Assembly (NCBI GenBank): GCA_017961235.1
Contig: JAGCXQ010000011.1
Location: 62,001-126,000 of the forward strand
DNA from: Clostridiales bacterium
Lineage (GTDB): Bacteria; Bacillota; Clostridia; Saccharofermentanales; Saccharofermentanaceae
Length of the DNA: 64,000 bases
Direction: 5' to 3'
Shown here: positions 8,528 to 17,521 of the stretch, piece after piece
Layout of the letters: the number at the start of each line of letters is the position of its first letter
Position numbering within the stretch: position 1 is the first letter of the stretch
Notes under the pieces: generated by a model
What the model saw: only the letters and a program-made list of their open reading frames with translations
The model's database searches: none
What the model was told of the DNA's origin: nothing
Program-made: the position numbers and the translations under genes

Positions 8528-10849
8528 ATGGACGATTTGCTCGAAAAGCTGAATACTGAACAGAGAGAGGCAGTTCTTCACGATGAAGGGCCGCTTCTGA
8601 TCCTGGCGGGAGCAGGCTCCGGCAAGACGCGCGTCATTACTTACCGTATTGCGTATCTGATCCGTGTAAGAGCGGTCTATCCGTCGAATATCCTGGCGAT
8701 CACATTTACCAATAAGGCCGCCAATGAGATGCGGGAACGTATCAATACTCTGATCGGGGACACGTCCCGGAATATGTGGGTCGGTACTTTTCACTCCATG
8801 TTTGCAAGGATCCTGCGCCGCCATGCGGAATTTCTGGACTATACGCCGACATACTCGATCCTTGATTCCGACGACCAGCAGAAGGTCTTAAAGGAGTGTA
8901 TCAAGGAGCTGGAGCTGAATGATAAGCTCTTCGCGCCGAGACTCGTACAGACGATCATCAGCAAGGCGAAGAACGATATGCAGTCTCCGGAGGAGTTTGC
9001 GGTCATGGCCGGAAACGATATGCGCATGTCCACGATCGCGAAGATTTACCGGCGCTATAACGACAAGCTCCTTTCCAATAACGCCATGGACTTCGACGAT
9101 ATCCTCTTTAATACCGTCCGTCTATTTAAGGAGCATCCGGACGTGCTGACGATGTATCAGGAGAAGTTCAGATATATCCTCGTCGATGAGTATCAGGATA
9201 CGAACCATTGCCAGTATCTTTTGATCCAGCTCCTTGCCAAACGGTACAGGAATCTCTGCGTCGTCGGAGATGACGATCAGTCGATCTATTCCTTCCGTGG
9301 AGCAGATCTTCGCAACATCCTGGATTTTGAGAAAGACTTCAAGGATGCCAAGGTGATAAAACTCGAAGAGAATTACCGATCGACTGCCACGATACTGAAT
9401 GCGGCCAATGGCGTCATCGCACATAATAAGAAGCGTAAGATGAAGAATCTCCGCACATCCGGGGGAGACGGAGATCCGATCACTTTCCTTCTGGCGGATC
9501 ATCATGGGATCGAGTCATATTACTGCGCCGAGAGTATCCGAAGAGACGCCGAGAGCGGTGCTTTTCCATATAGTGATGTCGCGATCCTTTATAGAGTGAA
9601 TGCTCTTTCCCGTACGATCGAGTCCGCACTCCGTGAAAAGGGAATCCCGTACCGCGTATATGGCGGCTTACGGTTCTATGACCGAAAAGAGATCAAGGAT
9701 GTTCTGGCATATCTTCGCCTGATCTATTCTGATGCGGATAACTATGCCTGGGAGAGGATCATCAACGTGCCGAGGCGCGGTATCGGAGATACTACAGTTG
9801 CTAAAGTTCTGGCGATCTCGGAAAGAGAGAATATCCCTGCCCTTACCGTATGTGAGAGGTGCTCGATGTTCCCGGAACTGGGAAGATCTGCGGAGAAGCT
9901 CTTTGATTTCTATCTTCTGATCGCCAATCTCCGGAAAGTCCTAAATGAAAATGAGGCATCTTTTTCTGAGTATATCGAGTATGTGCAGGATAAGACCGGA
10001 CTGGTCGCAGAGATCATCGAGCAGCGTGAGAAGAAAGACGAGATGGTCGATCGTGTCGAGAACCTGAAGGAACTTCTTTCTGAAGCTGTGGAATTTGAGG
10101 CCAGAAGAAAGAAAGAAGTCGAGATGGCGCTTCTTCAGAATACAGAGGAGGAGCTTGCACAGGATCCGTACATGGAGAATGAACAGGAGTTCGGGCTGGA
10201 TCTGTCCGGTATCCTGGGGGCGTATCTTCAGAATGCTGCGCTGTATTCCGAGGGAGATAATGCGGATGACAGTGAAGAGTATGTTCGCCTGATGTCGATC
10301 CATAGTGCCAAGGGCCTGGAGTTCGGTGCTGTGTATCTGGTGGGCGCGGATGAGACGATCTTCCCGAGTGCGCGCTCCGTCAACGATGGCGATGTGGAAG
10401 AAGAAAGACGTCTTATGTATGTTGCGATCACCCGCGCCAAGAGAAAACTGACCATCATCTCTGCTAGATCCAGGATGCTCTTCGGTCAGACACAGAATCT
10501 TTCTCCATCCCGATTTATTAAGGAGATCCCGCCGCAGTATATGCGTGCGATCGCCAATAAAAGGAAAGAACAGCCGAAAGAACCGGTGAATCCGAGATTC
10601 GGAGGAGAGACAAAGAAACAGGCTCCGAGCTATATACCATCCTATAAGGCGGTCAAGCCTGCATCCGCTCCAAGTTCCGACTTCACGCCGGACACGATCG
10701 CGAAGGGAATGCGCGTGCTTCATCCGAGGTTCGGGGAAGGACTCGTGGTCTCCTGTGAGAAAGTTGCGGGTGACGCACTGATCTGCGTGGATTTTGACGG
10801 GATGCGGAAGAATATGCTCCTGAATAAATCCGGTCTGAAGAAGTGCTAG
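8528..10849 (+). CDS. pcrA: ATP-dependent DNA helicase PcrA/UvrD
   Basis: This 773-residue superfamily 1A 3'-5' helicase, a repair and replication-conflict enzyme, shows all the usual motifs: L-N-x-E-Q-R-E-A-V (Q motif), A-G-A-G-S-G-K-T (motif I, Walker A), V-D-E-Y-Q-D-T-N (motif II), G-D-D-D-Q-S-I-Y-S-F-R-G-A (motif III), E-E-N-Y-R-S (motif IV), M-S-I-H-S-A-K-G-L-E-F (motif V) and V-A-I-T-R-A-K (motif VI). The C-terminus has the Tudor-like tail (G-M-R-V-L-H-P-R-F-G-E-G) that binds RNA polymerase in Bacillus PcrA. I took the ATG at 8528 with an AGGAGG site rather than the in-frame GTG/TTG options from 8498. Confidence 0.96.
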   Translation: MDDLLEKLNTEQREAVLHDEGPLLILAGAGSGKTRVITYRIAYLIRVRAVYPSNILAITFTNKAANEMRERINTLIGDTSRNMWVGTFHSMFARILRRHAEFLDYTPTYSILDSDDQQKVLKECIKELELNDKLFAPRLVQTIISKAKNDMQSPEEFAVMAGNDMRMSTIAKIYRRYNDKLLSNNAMDFDDILFNTVRLFKEHPDVLTMYQEKFRYILVDEYQDTNHCQYLLIQLLAKRYRNLCVVGDDDQSIYSFRGADLRNILDFEKDFKDAKVIKLEENYRSTATILNAANGVIAHNKKRKMKNLRTSGGDGDPITFLLADHHGIESYYCAESIRRDAESGAFPYSDVAILYRVNALSRTIESALREKGIPYRVYGGLRFYDRKEIKDVLAYLRLIYSDADNYAWERIINVPRRGIGDTTVAKVLAISERENIPALTVCERCSMFPELGRSAEKLFDFYLLIANLRKVLNENEASFSEYIEYVQDKTGLVAEIIEQREKKDEMVDRVENLKELLSEAVEFEARRKKEVEMALLQNTEEELAQDPYMENEQEFGLDLSGILGAYLQNAALYSEGDNADDSEEYVRLMSIHSAKGLEFGAVYLVGADETIFPSARSVNDGDVEEERRLMYVAITRAKRKLTIISARSRMLFGQTQNLSPSRFIKEIPPQYMRAIANKRKEQPKEPVNPRFGGETKKQAPSYIPSYKAVKPASAPSSDFTPDTIAKGMRVLHPRFGEGLVVSCEKVAGDALICVDFDGMRKNMLLNKSGLKKC

Positions 10850-10888
10850 TTGTGGTGAAGCAAGTGTCACAGTGAAAAGACAGAATAA

Positions 10889-10897
10889 TGATATACT
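10889..10897 (+). promoter_or_regulatory. Extended -10 promoter for dgt
   Basis: TG (10889-10890), one base and TATACT (10892-10897) form an extended -10 in the gap after pcrA. No good -35 is present. The AAGGAGG site and the dgt start follow within 24 bases. Confidence 0.45.
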
Positions 10898-10920
10898 AGA
10901 CAGGTAAGGAGGATGACAAC

Positions 10921-12150
10921 ATGGATAATCAGGAACAATCGCTGTTTGACCAGTTTCCGGACGAGTTCTCCCATGTGCAGGAGAAGCGTGAAGGAATCAA
11001 CAATCCGCGCGACCGTCAGCTGCTGACGATCCTTCGTGACGAACGTGAGAAGAATCTGTCTCCCTATGCCTTCCATACGAAGGATAGCCGTGGCAGAAGA
11101 TTCGACGAAGATCCCTGCCTTGTCAGATCTCCTTTTGAGAGGGATACAGGCCGTATCATCTACTGTCAGGCATTCCGGAGACTCCGACATAAGACACAGG
11201 TCTTCTTTAATGCGAAAAATGACCATATCTGTTCCCGTCTCGAGCATGTGATCTATGTAAAATACATCGCTACCACGATCGCCCGAGCGCTGAACCTGAA
11301 CCTGGATCTTGTCGAGGCAATCGCGCTCGGCCATGACCTCGGCCATGCGCCGTTCGGCCACACCGGAGAACGGATGCTGGAGAGCTGCGCACAGAAATAT
11401 GATCCGGATATCATCTTCCGTCATGAGTTTCAGAGCCTTCGTGTGATCGATCTGCTCGAACGCCGTGCAAATGGTAATCCGGGCGGACTGAATCTGGCAT
11501 TTGAGGTGCGGGATGGTATCGTTTCCCACTGCGGCGAGACATACAGTGAGTATATGATCACGCCCTTCCGGGATAAGCCATCGGAGTTCCTGAATGATCC
11601 TAAGACTGCGCTCCATTCGCTTCCTGCAACACTGGAGGGATGTGTCGTACGTATTTCGGATAAGATCGCGTATATCGGAAGAGATATCGAGGATGCCTGC
11701 GAGGCGGGCATCATGGAGTTCGAGGATATCCCGACTGCGATCCAGTCACAGCTTGGAACGAATAACTCACAGATCATCAATACACTGGTCAGTGATCTGA
11801 TCCATAACAGCCTGGATAAAGATGAGATCCGTCTTTCGGACGAGGCCGGTCAGGCGATGAAAGAGCTTCTGGAAGAAAATGTCGCACGGATCTACCGCTC
11901 CGAGAAGATCCGCCGCTATGAGAACTCGGTGAAGAACTCGCTCGAAGGCCTGTTTGAAGCCCTGATGGGAGCTATGGCGGACCGTGAGAAGACAGCAAGA
12001 TCGATGAACCCGGTATTCCAGGGACTGATCAAGTTCGTTTCAGAGTATCCGGATAAGAATACAAGTGATGTGCAGATGGTCGTGGATTATATTGCCGGCA
12101 TGACGGACTCGTTTGCCACGACATGCTATGAGAATATTTACTGGATCTGA
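10921..12150 (+). CDS. dgt: Deoxyguanosinetriphosphate triphosphohydrolase (dGTPase)
   Basis: The 409-residue protein is an HD-domain dGTPase-type enzyme that cleaves dNTP to deoxynucleoside and triphosphate. Family features include R-S-P-F-E-R-D-x-x-R-I-I-Y, F-R-R-L-x-H-K-T-Q-V, R-L-E-H-V, and the metal-binding H-D-L-G-H-A-P-F-G-H-x-G-E (about residues 135-147), plus the later D-x-x-A-Y-I-G-R-D-I-E-D. An AAGGAGG site stands upstream of the ATG. It is followed after 28 bases by a second nucleotide-pool hydrolase, suggesting a joint role in deoxynucleotide control. Confidence 0.94.
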   Translation: MDNQEQSLFDQFPDEFSHVQEKREGINNPRDRQLLTILRDEREKNLSPYAFHTKDSRGRRFDEDPCLVRSPFERDTGRIIYCQAFRRLRHKTQVFFNAKNDHICSRLEHVIYVKYIATTIARALNLNLDLVEAIALGHDLGHAPFGHTGERMLESCAQKYDPDIIFRHEFQSLRVIDLLERRANGNPGGLNLAFEVRDGIVSHCGETYSEYMITPFRDKPSEFLNDPKTALHSLPATLEGCVVRISDKIAYIGRDIEDACEAGIMEFEDIPTAIQSQLGTNNSQIINTLVSDLIHNSLDKDEIRLSDEAGQAMKELLEENVARIYRSEKIRRYENSVKNSLEGLFEALMGAMADREKTARSMNPVFQGLIKFVSEYPDKNTSDVQMVVDYIAGMTDSFATTCYENIYWI

Positions 12151-12178
12151 GTCGTAAGACCGGAAAAAGGGAGAAGAA

Positions 12179-12790
12179 ATGGAAAAGAAAGAAGACTTAT
12201 ATAATTTCTATGCGATGCTGGACCGTATGCAGTATATCCAGCGCTGGGGCCTGATGAGAAATACCCGGCAGGAAAACCTGAAAGAGCACAGCTTCGATGT
12301 GGCAGTCATCGCCCATTCTCTGGCGCTCATTCATAACCATATCCTGAAAGAAGATCCGGTGGACCCGTTCCTTACTATGGGGGAGGCTCTCTATCACGAT
12401 GTGACGGAGATCATTACCGGCGATATGCCGACACCGATCAAGTATAAAAACGATGAACTGAAGCATGCCTATAAAGAGGTGGAGGCACAGGCGGCAGAGA
12501 ATATCCTGTCCCTTCTTCCAGAGCAGATCGAGGGAGAGTACAGAAATCTTCTTCTTCCGGATCTTTCTGATGCGAAGCGCGTGCAGATCCACCGCCTGGT
12601 CAAGGCAGCTGACCGTCTCAGTGCTTTTCTCAAGTGCCTGATGGAAGAAAAAGCAGCCAATGATGAGTTCCACTCTGCAAAAGAGACGATCGAGAAGTCG
12701 ATCCACGATCTCCACTGCGAGGAGGCGGAATACTATCTGGCGCATTTCGTTCCGCCATATGGAATGACACTTGACGAAATAAGCAGATAA
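12179..12790 (+). CDS. YfbR-like HD-domain 5'-deoxynucleotidase
   Basis: The 203-residue protein matches the YfbR family, which removes phosphate from deoxynucleoside 5'-monophosphates. The HD-domain residues are visible as E-H-S-F-D-V-A (His about 36), H-D-V-T-E-I-I-T-G-D-M-P-T-P-I-K-Y and the distal D-R-L-S-A-F-L-K. The motif T-G-D-M-P-T-P is typical of the family. It is between dgt (28 bases upstream) and the glucosaminidase gene (9 bases downstream), so it is probably in an operon with both. A dispersed GTGCTTTT copy (12621) encodes S-A-F here. Confidence 0.9.
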   Translation: MEKKEDLYNFYAMLDRMQYIQRWGLMRNTRQENLKEHSFDVAVIAHSLALIHNHILKEDPVDPFLTMGEALYHDVTEIITGDMPTPIKYKNDELKHAYKEVEAQAAENILSLLPEQIEGEYRNLLLPDLSDAKRVQIHRLVKAADRLSAFLKCLMEEKAANDEFHSAKETIEKSIHDLHCEEAEYYLAHFVPPYGMTLDEISR

Positions 12791-12799
12791 AGGAAAAAG

Positions 12800-15355
12800 A
12801 TGGGAGACAAACTTCGGAAAATATATATCATTCTTGCGGCGGTCACCGGGCTGATCGGTCTGATCCTGATCATCGTTGTCGGCGGGGCGCTGTTTAGTGT
12901 AGATAGATCGTCCGATCTTTCGCAAAGCGCGAAGGATACGATGTATCGAACGTCCGTCCTTACCGGGACCGAGGATGCACTTCCGTTCTGGCAGAGAGAG
13001 ATCGAGCAGGGGCATCTGAATGTTTCGGACTATGTGGAAAACCAGTTTACCGCTCACCCTTATCTCCTGTCCGGAAAAGATGACAGTGCTTTTGCATCCG
13101 ATCTGGCGTGTGTTGCTTATAACGATGCCTTTAAAACCGATAAGATAGAAGAGATGCTTGCCTGCGGCTCGAGGAAATATGCTATTGAGAAGGTCCTGTC
13201 CGATGTTGATTTTTCTTATGCTCCGGTCAACGGCTTTTCCGATCCGAAGGGCACGCGGTGCGGTAAAGTGGAGATAAAGAGCCCTCTGGAGAATGAAGAA
13301 GGATATGCTTTCGGCGTCCGCAGGATCGAGGGAAATATGCAGGTCGAGGGAAGCGAGATGCGCACGGATTTCTTCGTGGACCAGTCTCTGCGTCCCGGAC
13401 AGATCCATGTCCCGCAGGTTTCCGGACAGGTGGACTTCACCATGGAGTGGGATACGAGCGGAGAGATCCCCGGGAATCATGATGTGGTCATTCTCCTTCG
13501 TACCTCCGATGGAAGAGGAAATGTTCTTACCGGAGGAAAGGTCAATATCCCGGACTTCATTTCTCTTCAGAATGATACTGTCGTTCCGTCCAGCATCCGT
13601 ATGGGAGCTCAGGAAGCGTGGTATGCTCTGGATGCGAAAGACAGGGATGCCTATGTTAATCTGATCGAGGCCTCATCGGACGTGGCGGTCACACTCTATG
13701 ACCGGTACGGTCTGGAAATCGGAAAGAACGACCTTCCCAAAGTGGATTTTGAGACGCTCCGGGCCAAAAAGCAGGAGGCGGATACGCAGAATAGCGAAGA
13801 AGAGACTGAAGGGACAGCTGAGAATGCATTTTTTGTCCGTGTCCAGCGAAGTGAGAATTCCGCTCCCTCTGTTGGCGAGATCACGTATGTCCTTGTACAG
13901 TCCAAAGAAGTCGGAAAAACCGACGAGACCGGGTATCTTGCCATCGTAAGTGATGAGGGGATCGTACCGACGCCAAGACCCACGGGCGCCGTTTCCGATG
14001 ATGAAAAAGAGAAAATAGTGACCTGTAAAGATGAGCGTGGAGCCACCGTCGAGCTGACGCGTGCGAGCATTACTTTCCTGCCGCTGAATGCTTATCTTAC
14101 TGAGCTTTCTTTCTTCGATGATAAACATGAACCGCTTCCTATCTATCCGGAATTCGACATGAACACCTTCGACTATTCCCTGGTGGGAGATTCTTTCTCC
14201 AATGTCAGCCTGGAATATACTGCGGTGGAAGGATTTGCGGCAAAAGTTCTAATGTCGAATACTTCGAATATGCTTTCTCCGGGAGCCATCGGCGATTCTG
14301 TGGAGATCCAGCAGGGGGATAATAAACTGACGGTTCAGGTAAGTTCCCTTGACGGAACCTACAGGACATACACACTCTATCTCCTGAACGGTCAGGATTC
14401 GGAGGGCTTCCGCAGCGGTACGCTTTCCCGTTTTCCGGCATCGTATGCCGACGGATTGTGGCTGCTTCACAGCCTGCATCCGAATTACCGTTTTGAGGCG
14501 TACCAGACAGGGCTTACCTTCGAAGAGGTGCTCGATAATGAGGATCATGTGGATAGAAGCCTTATAAGCTCCACCTACAATCCGGACTGGGTAAAGCCCG
14601 GAAGCCCGGTATATGACGGTAAGAGCTGGAAGGCGGCAAAGAGAGAAGTCGTCGCATATTTCCTCGACCCGAGAAATTTCCTGACGCCGGACGGTATTTT
14701 CCAGTTCGAAAAGCTCTCTTTCGACGAGACAGCACATACCCCGGAAGGTATTTCGGCAATGGTCAGGAACTCGTTTATGGACGAGTCAGAGCCGGACTAT
14801 GTTTCGATCCTTCTGAAGGCCGGAAAGGATTCGGGGGTTTCTCCGTATTTCCTTACCAGCCGTATCCTGCAGGAGATGGGAAGAAACGGGGAATCCAAGC
14901 TGTGCCATGGAACGCTGGATGGCTATGAGGGATATTTCAACTTCTATAACATCGGCTCTACTCCGAATCCGAGTGTGAAGAACGGTGCTCAGATCAATGG
15001 TGCCAAGTATGCGAAATACGGTTCCAAACCGGAAGATAAGAAGATCACGCCGGATGAGGAAGCACTGCTTCTTCCGTGGACGACACCGGAGAAAGCGATC
15101 TGCGGAGGTGCGCTCTGGATCGCGAAGAGTTATATCGAGATCGGCCAGAATACACTGTATTTCCAGAAATTCGATATCCTGGATAATGAGGACGGCATGT
15201 ATAAGCACCAGTATGCCCAGAATATTGCTATGGCAAGCAACGAAGGCACCCGTTACTATACTGCATACGCATCTCAGGATATGCTCGACGGATCTTTCGT
15301 ATTCATTATCCCGGTATATGAACAGATGCCGCAGGAATACGGATTGTCACTTTAA
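12800..15355 (+). CDS. Membrane-anchored N-acetylglucosaminidase with cadherin-like domain
   Basis: The 851-residue protein has an N-terminal membrane helix (about residues 11-33). Most of it should lie outside the cell. Residues about 430-530 resemble the cadherin-like beta-sandwich family PF12733 (L-x-x-L-S-F...F-D-x-x-x-F-D-Y-S-L-V...Y-T-L-Y-L). Residues about 545-850 match LytD-type endo-beta-N-acetylglucosaminidases (GH73-like): L-H-x-L-H-P-N-Y-R-F-E, Y-F-L-D-P-R-N-F-L, the catalytic-region L-x-S-R-I-L-Q-E-M-G-R-N-G, G-Y-x-N-F-Y-N-I-G and A-L-W-I-A-K-S-Y-I. It probably trims peptidoglycan. A long acidic linker with YVxLVQS-like segments (about 300-430) is not recognised. Confidence 0.88.
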   Translation: MGDKLRKIYIILAAVTGLIGLILIIVVGGALFSVDRSSDLSQSAKDTMYRTSVLTGTEDALPFWQREIEQGHLNVSDYVENQFTAHPYLLSGKDDSAFASDLACVAYNDAFKTDKIEEMLACGSRKYAIEKVLSDVDFSYAPVNGFSDPKGTRCGKVEIKSPLENEEGYAFGVRRIEGNMQVEGSEMRTDFFVDQSLRPGQIHVPQVSGQVDFTMEWDTSGEIPGNHDVVILLRTSDGRGNVLTGGKVNIPDFISLQNDTVVPSSIRMGAQEAWYALDAKDRDAYVNLIEASSDVAVTLYDRYGLEIGKNDLPKVDFETLRAKKQEADTQNSEEETEGTAENAFFVRVQRSENSAPSVGEITYVLVQSKEVGKTDETGYLAIVSDEGIVPTPRPTGAVSDDEKEKIVTCKDERGATVELTRASITFLPLNAYLTELSFFDDKHEPLPIYPEFDMNTFDYSLVGDSFSNVSLEYTAVEGFAAKVLMSNTSNMLSPGAIGDSVEIQQGDNKLTVQVSSLDGTYRTYTLYLLNGQDSEGFRSGTLSRFPASYADGLWLLHSLHPNYRFEAYQTGLTFEEVLDNEDHVDRSLISSTYNPDWVKPGSPVYDGKSWKAAKREVVAYFLDPRNFLTPDGIFQFEKLSFDETAHTPEGISAMVRNSFMDESEPDYVSILLKAGKDSGVSPYFLTSRILQEMGRNGESKLCHGTLDGYEGYFNFYNIGSTPNPSVKNGAQINGAKYAKYGSKPEDKKITPDEEALLLPWTTPEKAICGGALWIAKSYIEIGQNTLYFQKFDILDNEDGMYKHQYAQNIAMASNEGTRYYTAYASQDMLDGSFVFIIPVYEQMPQEYGLSL

Positions 15356-15360
15356 TTTGA

Positions 15361-15389
15361 TTGCCTTTCAGATTTATATTTTATATAAT
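15361..15389 (+). promoter_or_regulatory. Sigma-A promoter for the 15434-23239 gene run
   Basis: TTGCCT (15361-15366) and a perfect TATAAT (15384-15389) are 17 bases apart, starting 6 bases after the glucosaminidase stop. It is the only strong promoter I find before the run of seven closely packed genes ending at 23239. Confidence 0.75.
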
Positions 15390-15433
15390 GCAGGCACAAG
15401 AAACACATTTAGAATCAGGAACCAAAATATAAA

Positions 15434-16921
15434 ATGAGAAAATACGTGCGTAAGATATGTGTGTCTGTCTTATTGCCGCTGCTTTTTTCTGTAGCGGTCG
15501 TATTCTCTTTTGCTGCGAATAAACGGGCAGCAGGCGGTGTCACCGTCAATCTTTCCTTTAGAGAATCATCTTCGCAGACCGGAGAGATCGTATCTCTTGA
15601 TGTGCGCTTCAGTTCTTTTCCATCTATAACGAGATTCGGACCGATCGAGATCGGCTATGATGCGAATGCACTGGAGTTTGTCGGAATCGACCTCGGAGAG
15701 GAACTCGAAGGTTTTACACTGGAAAAAGAGCAGCCGGAGGGAGAAGCCTTGATCCGTTTCTCCGCAGTAAATGAAGAAGCCGAAGCCAGCATTATGCAGG
15801 GCGCGACGGAAAATGAGAAGAAAGATCCTACATCCAAACCGACAGATAAGGAACCGGTTTTCTCTACGGATTCGCCCTTAACTGTGGCGACTCTTCGTTT
15901 CCGCATCAGCGATCAGGCAAGAGGTGAGGTCAAGGCATGGCTGGGAACGATCTCCGGACTACGCGACAGCTCTCTTGAGAATGTGGTAGCCGGAACCGGA
16001 ACGAGCGGATCTCTGATCGTGCAGGCGATGACTTCTTCCGATGCTACGCTCTCCGCATTATCTATCGGATCTTTTAAAATGGAGCCGGAATTTGACCCGG
16101 GTATCTTCGAATACTCGGTCGTCGTATCCAAGAATATTACTGATGTGGCTGTCACCGGTGTGGCGTATAACGTCAAATCTACAGTCACTGTCGAAGGCGG
16201 TTCGGATCTTCAGATCGGAAACAATACTGTCCTGGTGAGAGTTGTAGCCGAAGATGGAGAAGCCGTCAATGTCTATACGATCAACATCTACCGTAGTGAT
16301 TCTCTCCTGGTCGAGGGCATCGAGCTGGAGGATAATACCGGCAAGATCTTTGAGTTCGTCCAGCTGCCGGAATCTCTGGTGATCCCTGCGAATTTTTATC
16401 AGTCTACCTGCATGGTGAACGGTAAAGAAGTACCTTGTTTCCGAAGAGACGGCGTGCTCAGCGTCCTGATCTATGTATATACGGCAGGCGGAGAGCCCGG
16501 TCTTTATGTATATAATCAGGAGACAGGGACCATGCGCCGCTATGAACCGGGGAAGATGCTCCTTCGATCATCTCTGATCCTTACGGTCGCGGAAAAACCG
16601 ATGGATGTAGTTGTTCCGGAGGGCTTTTCTTCGACAATGGTTACTTACGGATCAACAGAGATCGAGGGATATGTCTCGAAAGACGGATCGACGAAGATCG
16701 CTTATCTTAAGTCAGAAGACGGTACAGCGAAGTTCTATGTGATCGACTCGGCGGAGAAGGACTTCTATCCATACAAGGCTCCGAGCACTCATAGAAATCT
16801 GTTTTTGTATTTGTTCATTATATGTGCTAGTATAGCAGTGGTCGAAGCCCTGATCATTGGTATCCTCTTCTATAGAAGAAGGATCGCATTCCGCCGTCAG
16901 GTCAAACCAAGGAGAGTCTAA
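15434..16921 (+). CDS. Cohesin-like/cadherin-like membrane-anchored surface protein
   Basis: The 495-residue protein has a signal-like N-terminal helix (about residues 8-28), a domain resembling cohesin folds (about 35-200: V-x-V-N-L-S-F...G-E-I-V-S-L-D-V-R-F, I-E-I-G-Y-D-A-N-A-L-E-F), a PF12733 cadherin-like beta-sandwich (about 205-290: L-S-A-L-S-I-G...F-D-P-G-I-F-E-Y-S-V) and a C-terminal membrane helix (about 455-480) with a basic tail. It appears anchored at both ends or cleaved and anchored at the C-terminus. Cohesin-like folds bind carbohydrate or dockerins, but no cellulosome gene is nearby, so the ligand is unknown. The stop codon overlaps the next start (TAATG). Confidence 0.75.
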   Translation: MRKYVRKICVSVLLPLLFSVAVVFSFAANKRAAGGVTVNLSFRESSSQTGEIVSLDVRFSSFPSITRFGPIEIGYDANALEFVGIDLGEELEGFTLEKEQPEGEALIRFSAVNEEAEASIMQGATENEKKDPTSKPTDKEPVFSTDSPLTVATLRFRISDQARGEVKAWLGTISGLRDSSLENVVAGTGTSGSLIVQAMTSSDATLSALSIGSFKMEPEFDPGIFEYSVVVSKNITDVAVTGVAYNVKSTVTVEGGSDLQIGNNTVLVRVVAEDGEAVNVYTINIYRSDSLLVEGIELEDNTGKIFEFVQLPESLVIPANFYQSTCMVNGKEVPCFRRDGVLSVLIYVYTAGGEPGLYVYNQETGTMRRYEPGKMLLRSSLILTVAEKPMDVVVPEGFSSTMVTYGSTEIEGYVSKDGSTKIAYLKSEDGTAKFYVIDSAEKDFYPYKAPSTHRNLFLYLFIICASIAVVEALIIGILFYRRRIAFRRQVKPRRV

Positions 16922-17511
16922 TGAGCACAAATGAACAGCCTTCCGGGCTGAAAAAACTGATGCAGAATAAGAAATTCCAGGAGATCTTCTGGTATTTCGT
17001 ATTCGGTGTGCTTACTACGGTCGTAAATCTTATCACGTTCTTTGTTCTGAAAAAGGCCTTTCACTGCGAGTGGCCGGTAAAGATCGGAAGCTGGGATTTC
17101 AATCTTTTCATTACGTTTATCAACGCGGTCGCATGGGTGGTCGCTGTCGTTTTCGCGTATGTCACGAATAAACTATATGTATTCCATACGAAGGGAAACA
17201 TATTAAAAGAGTTTATCGCGTTCGTTATCGCCCGTCTTTTCACATTCTTCGCATTTGAACTGGGTCTTTTCTCTCTGGCTGTCATGGTGATGGAAAATGC
17301 GATGGGACTTCCGCAGGATGATGTGTTCTTAAACATCTTCGGATTCGGGATCACATATCTGTTCGTCGTTAAGCTTTTCGTGGCCTTCTTCGTAGTTGTT
17401 GCCAACTATATCTTCAGTAAGATATTCATCTTTAAGAACCCGAAGGACGGAGATACATCTTCGGAAAAAGCACTGTCCGCGGAAGCGGAAGAGGAATCTT
17501 CCCAATCGTAA
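16921..17511 (+). CDS. GtrA-family membrane protein
   Basis: This 196-residue protein has four membrane helices and the GtrA-family (PF04138) pattern: F-W-Y-F-V-F-G-V-L-T-T-V-V-N near the N-terminus, N-A-V-A-W-V-V-A-V-V-F-A-Y-V-T-N-K-L-Y-V-F and, near the end, N-Y-I-F-S-K-I-F-I-F-K. GtrA proteins are thought to help move polyprenyl-linked sugars across the membrane for cell-surface glycosylation. The start overlaps the stop of the preceding gene by one base. The acidic tail contains a dispersed-motif copy at 17466. With the GT-C-like protein at 21593 and the UbiA enzyme at 23291 it hints at lipid-linked sugar metabolism. Confidence 0.88.
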   Translation: MSTNEQPSGLKKLMQNKKFQEIFWYFVFGVLTTVVNLITFFVLKKAFHCEWPVKIGSWDFNLFITFINAVAWVVAVVFAYVTNKLYVFHTKGNILKEFIAFVIARLFTFFAFELGLFSLAVMVMENAMGLPQDDVFLNIFGFGITYLFVVKLFVAFFVVVANYIFSKIFIFKNPKDGDTSSEKALSAEAEEESSQS

Positions 17512-17521
17512 AGGCCGCACC

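Noticed and set aside
10921..12790. dgt and the YfbR-like gene as a phage defence island
   Set aside because: The neighbours are housekeeping genes and no other defence gene, integrase or recombination signature is present.
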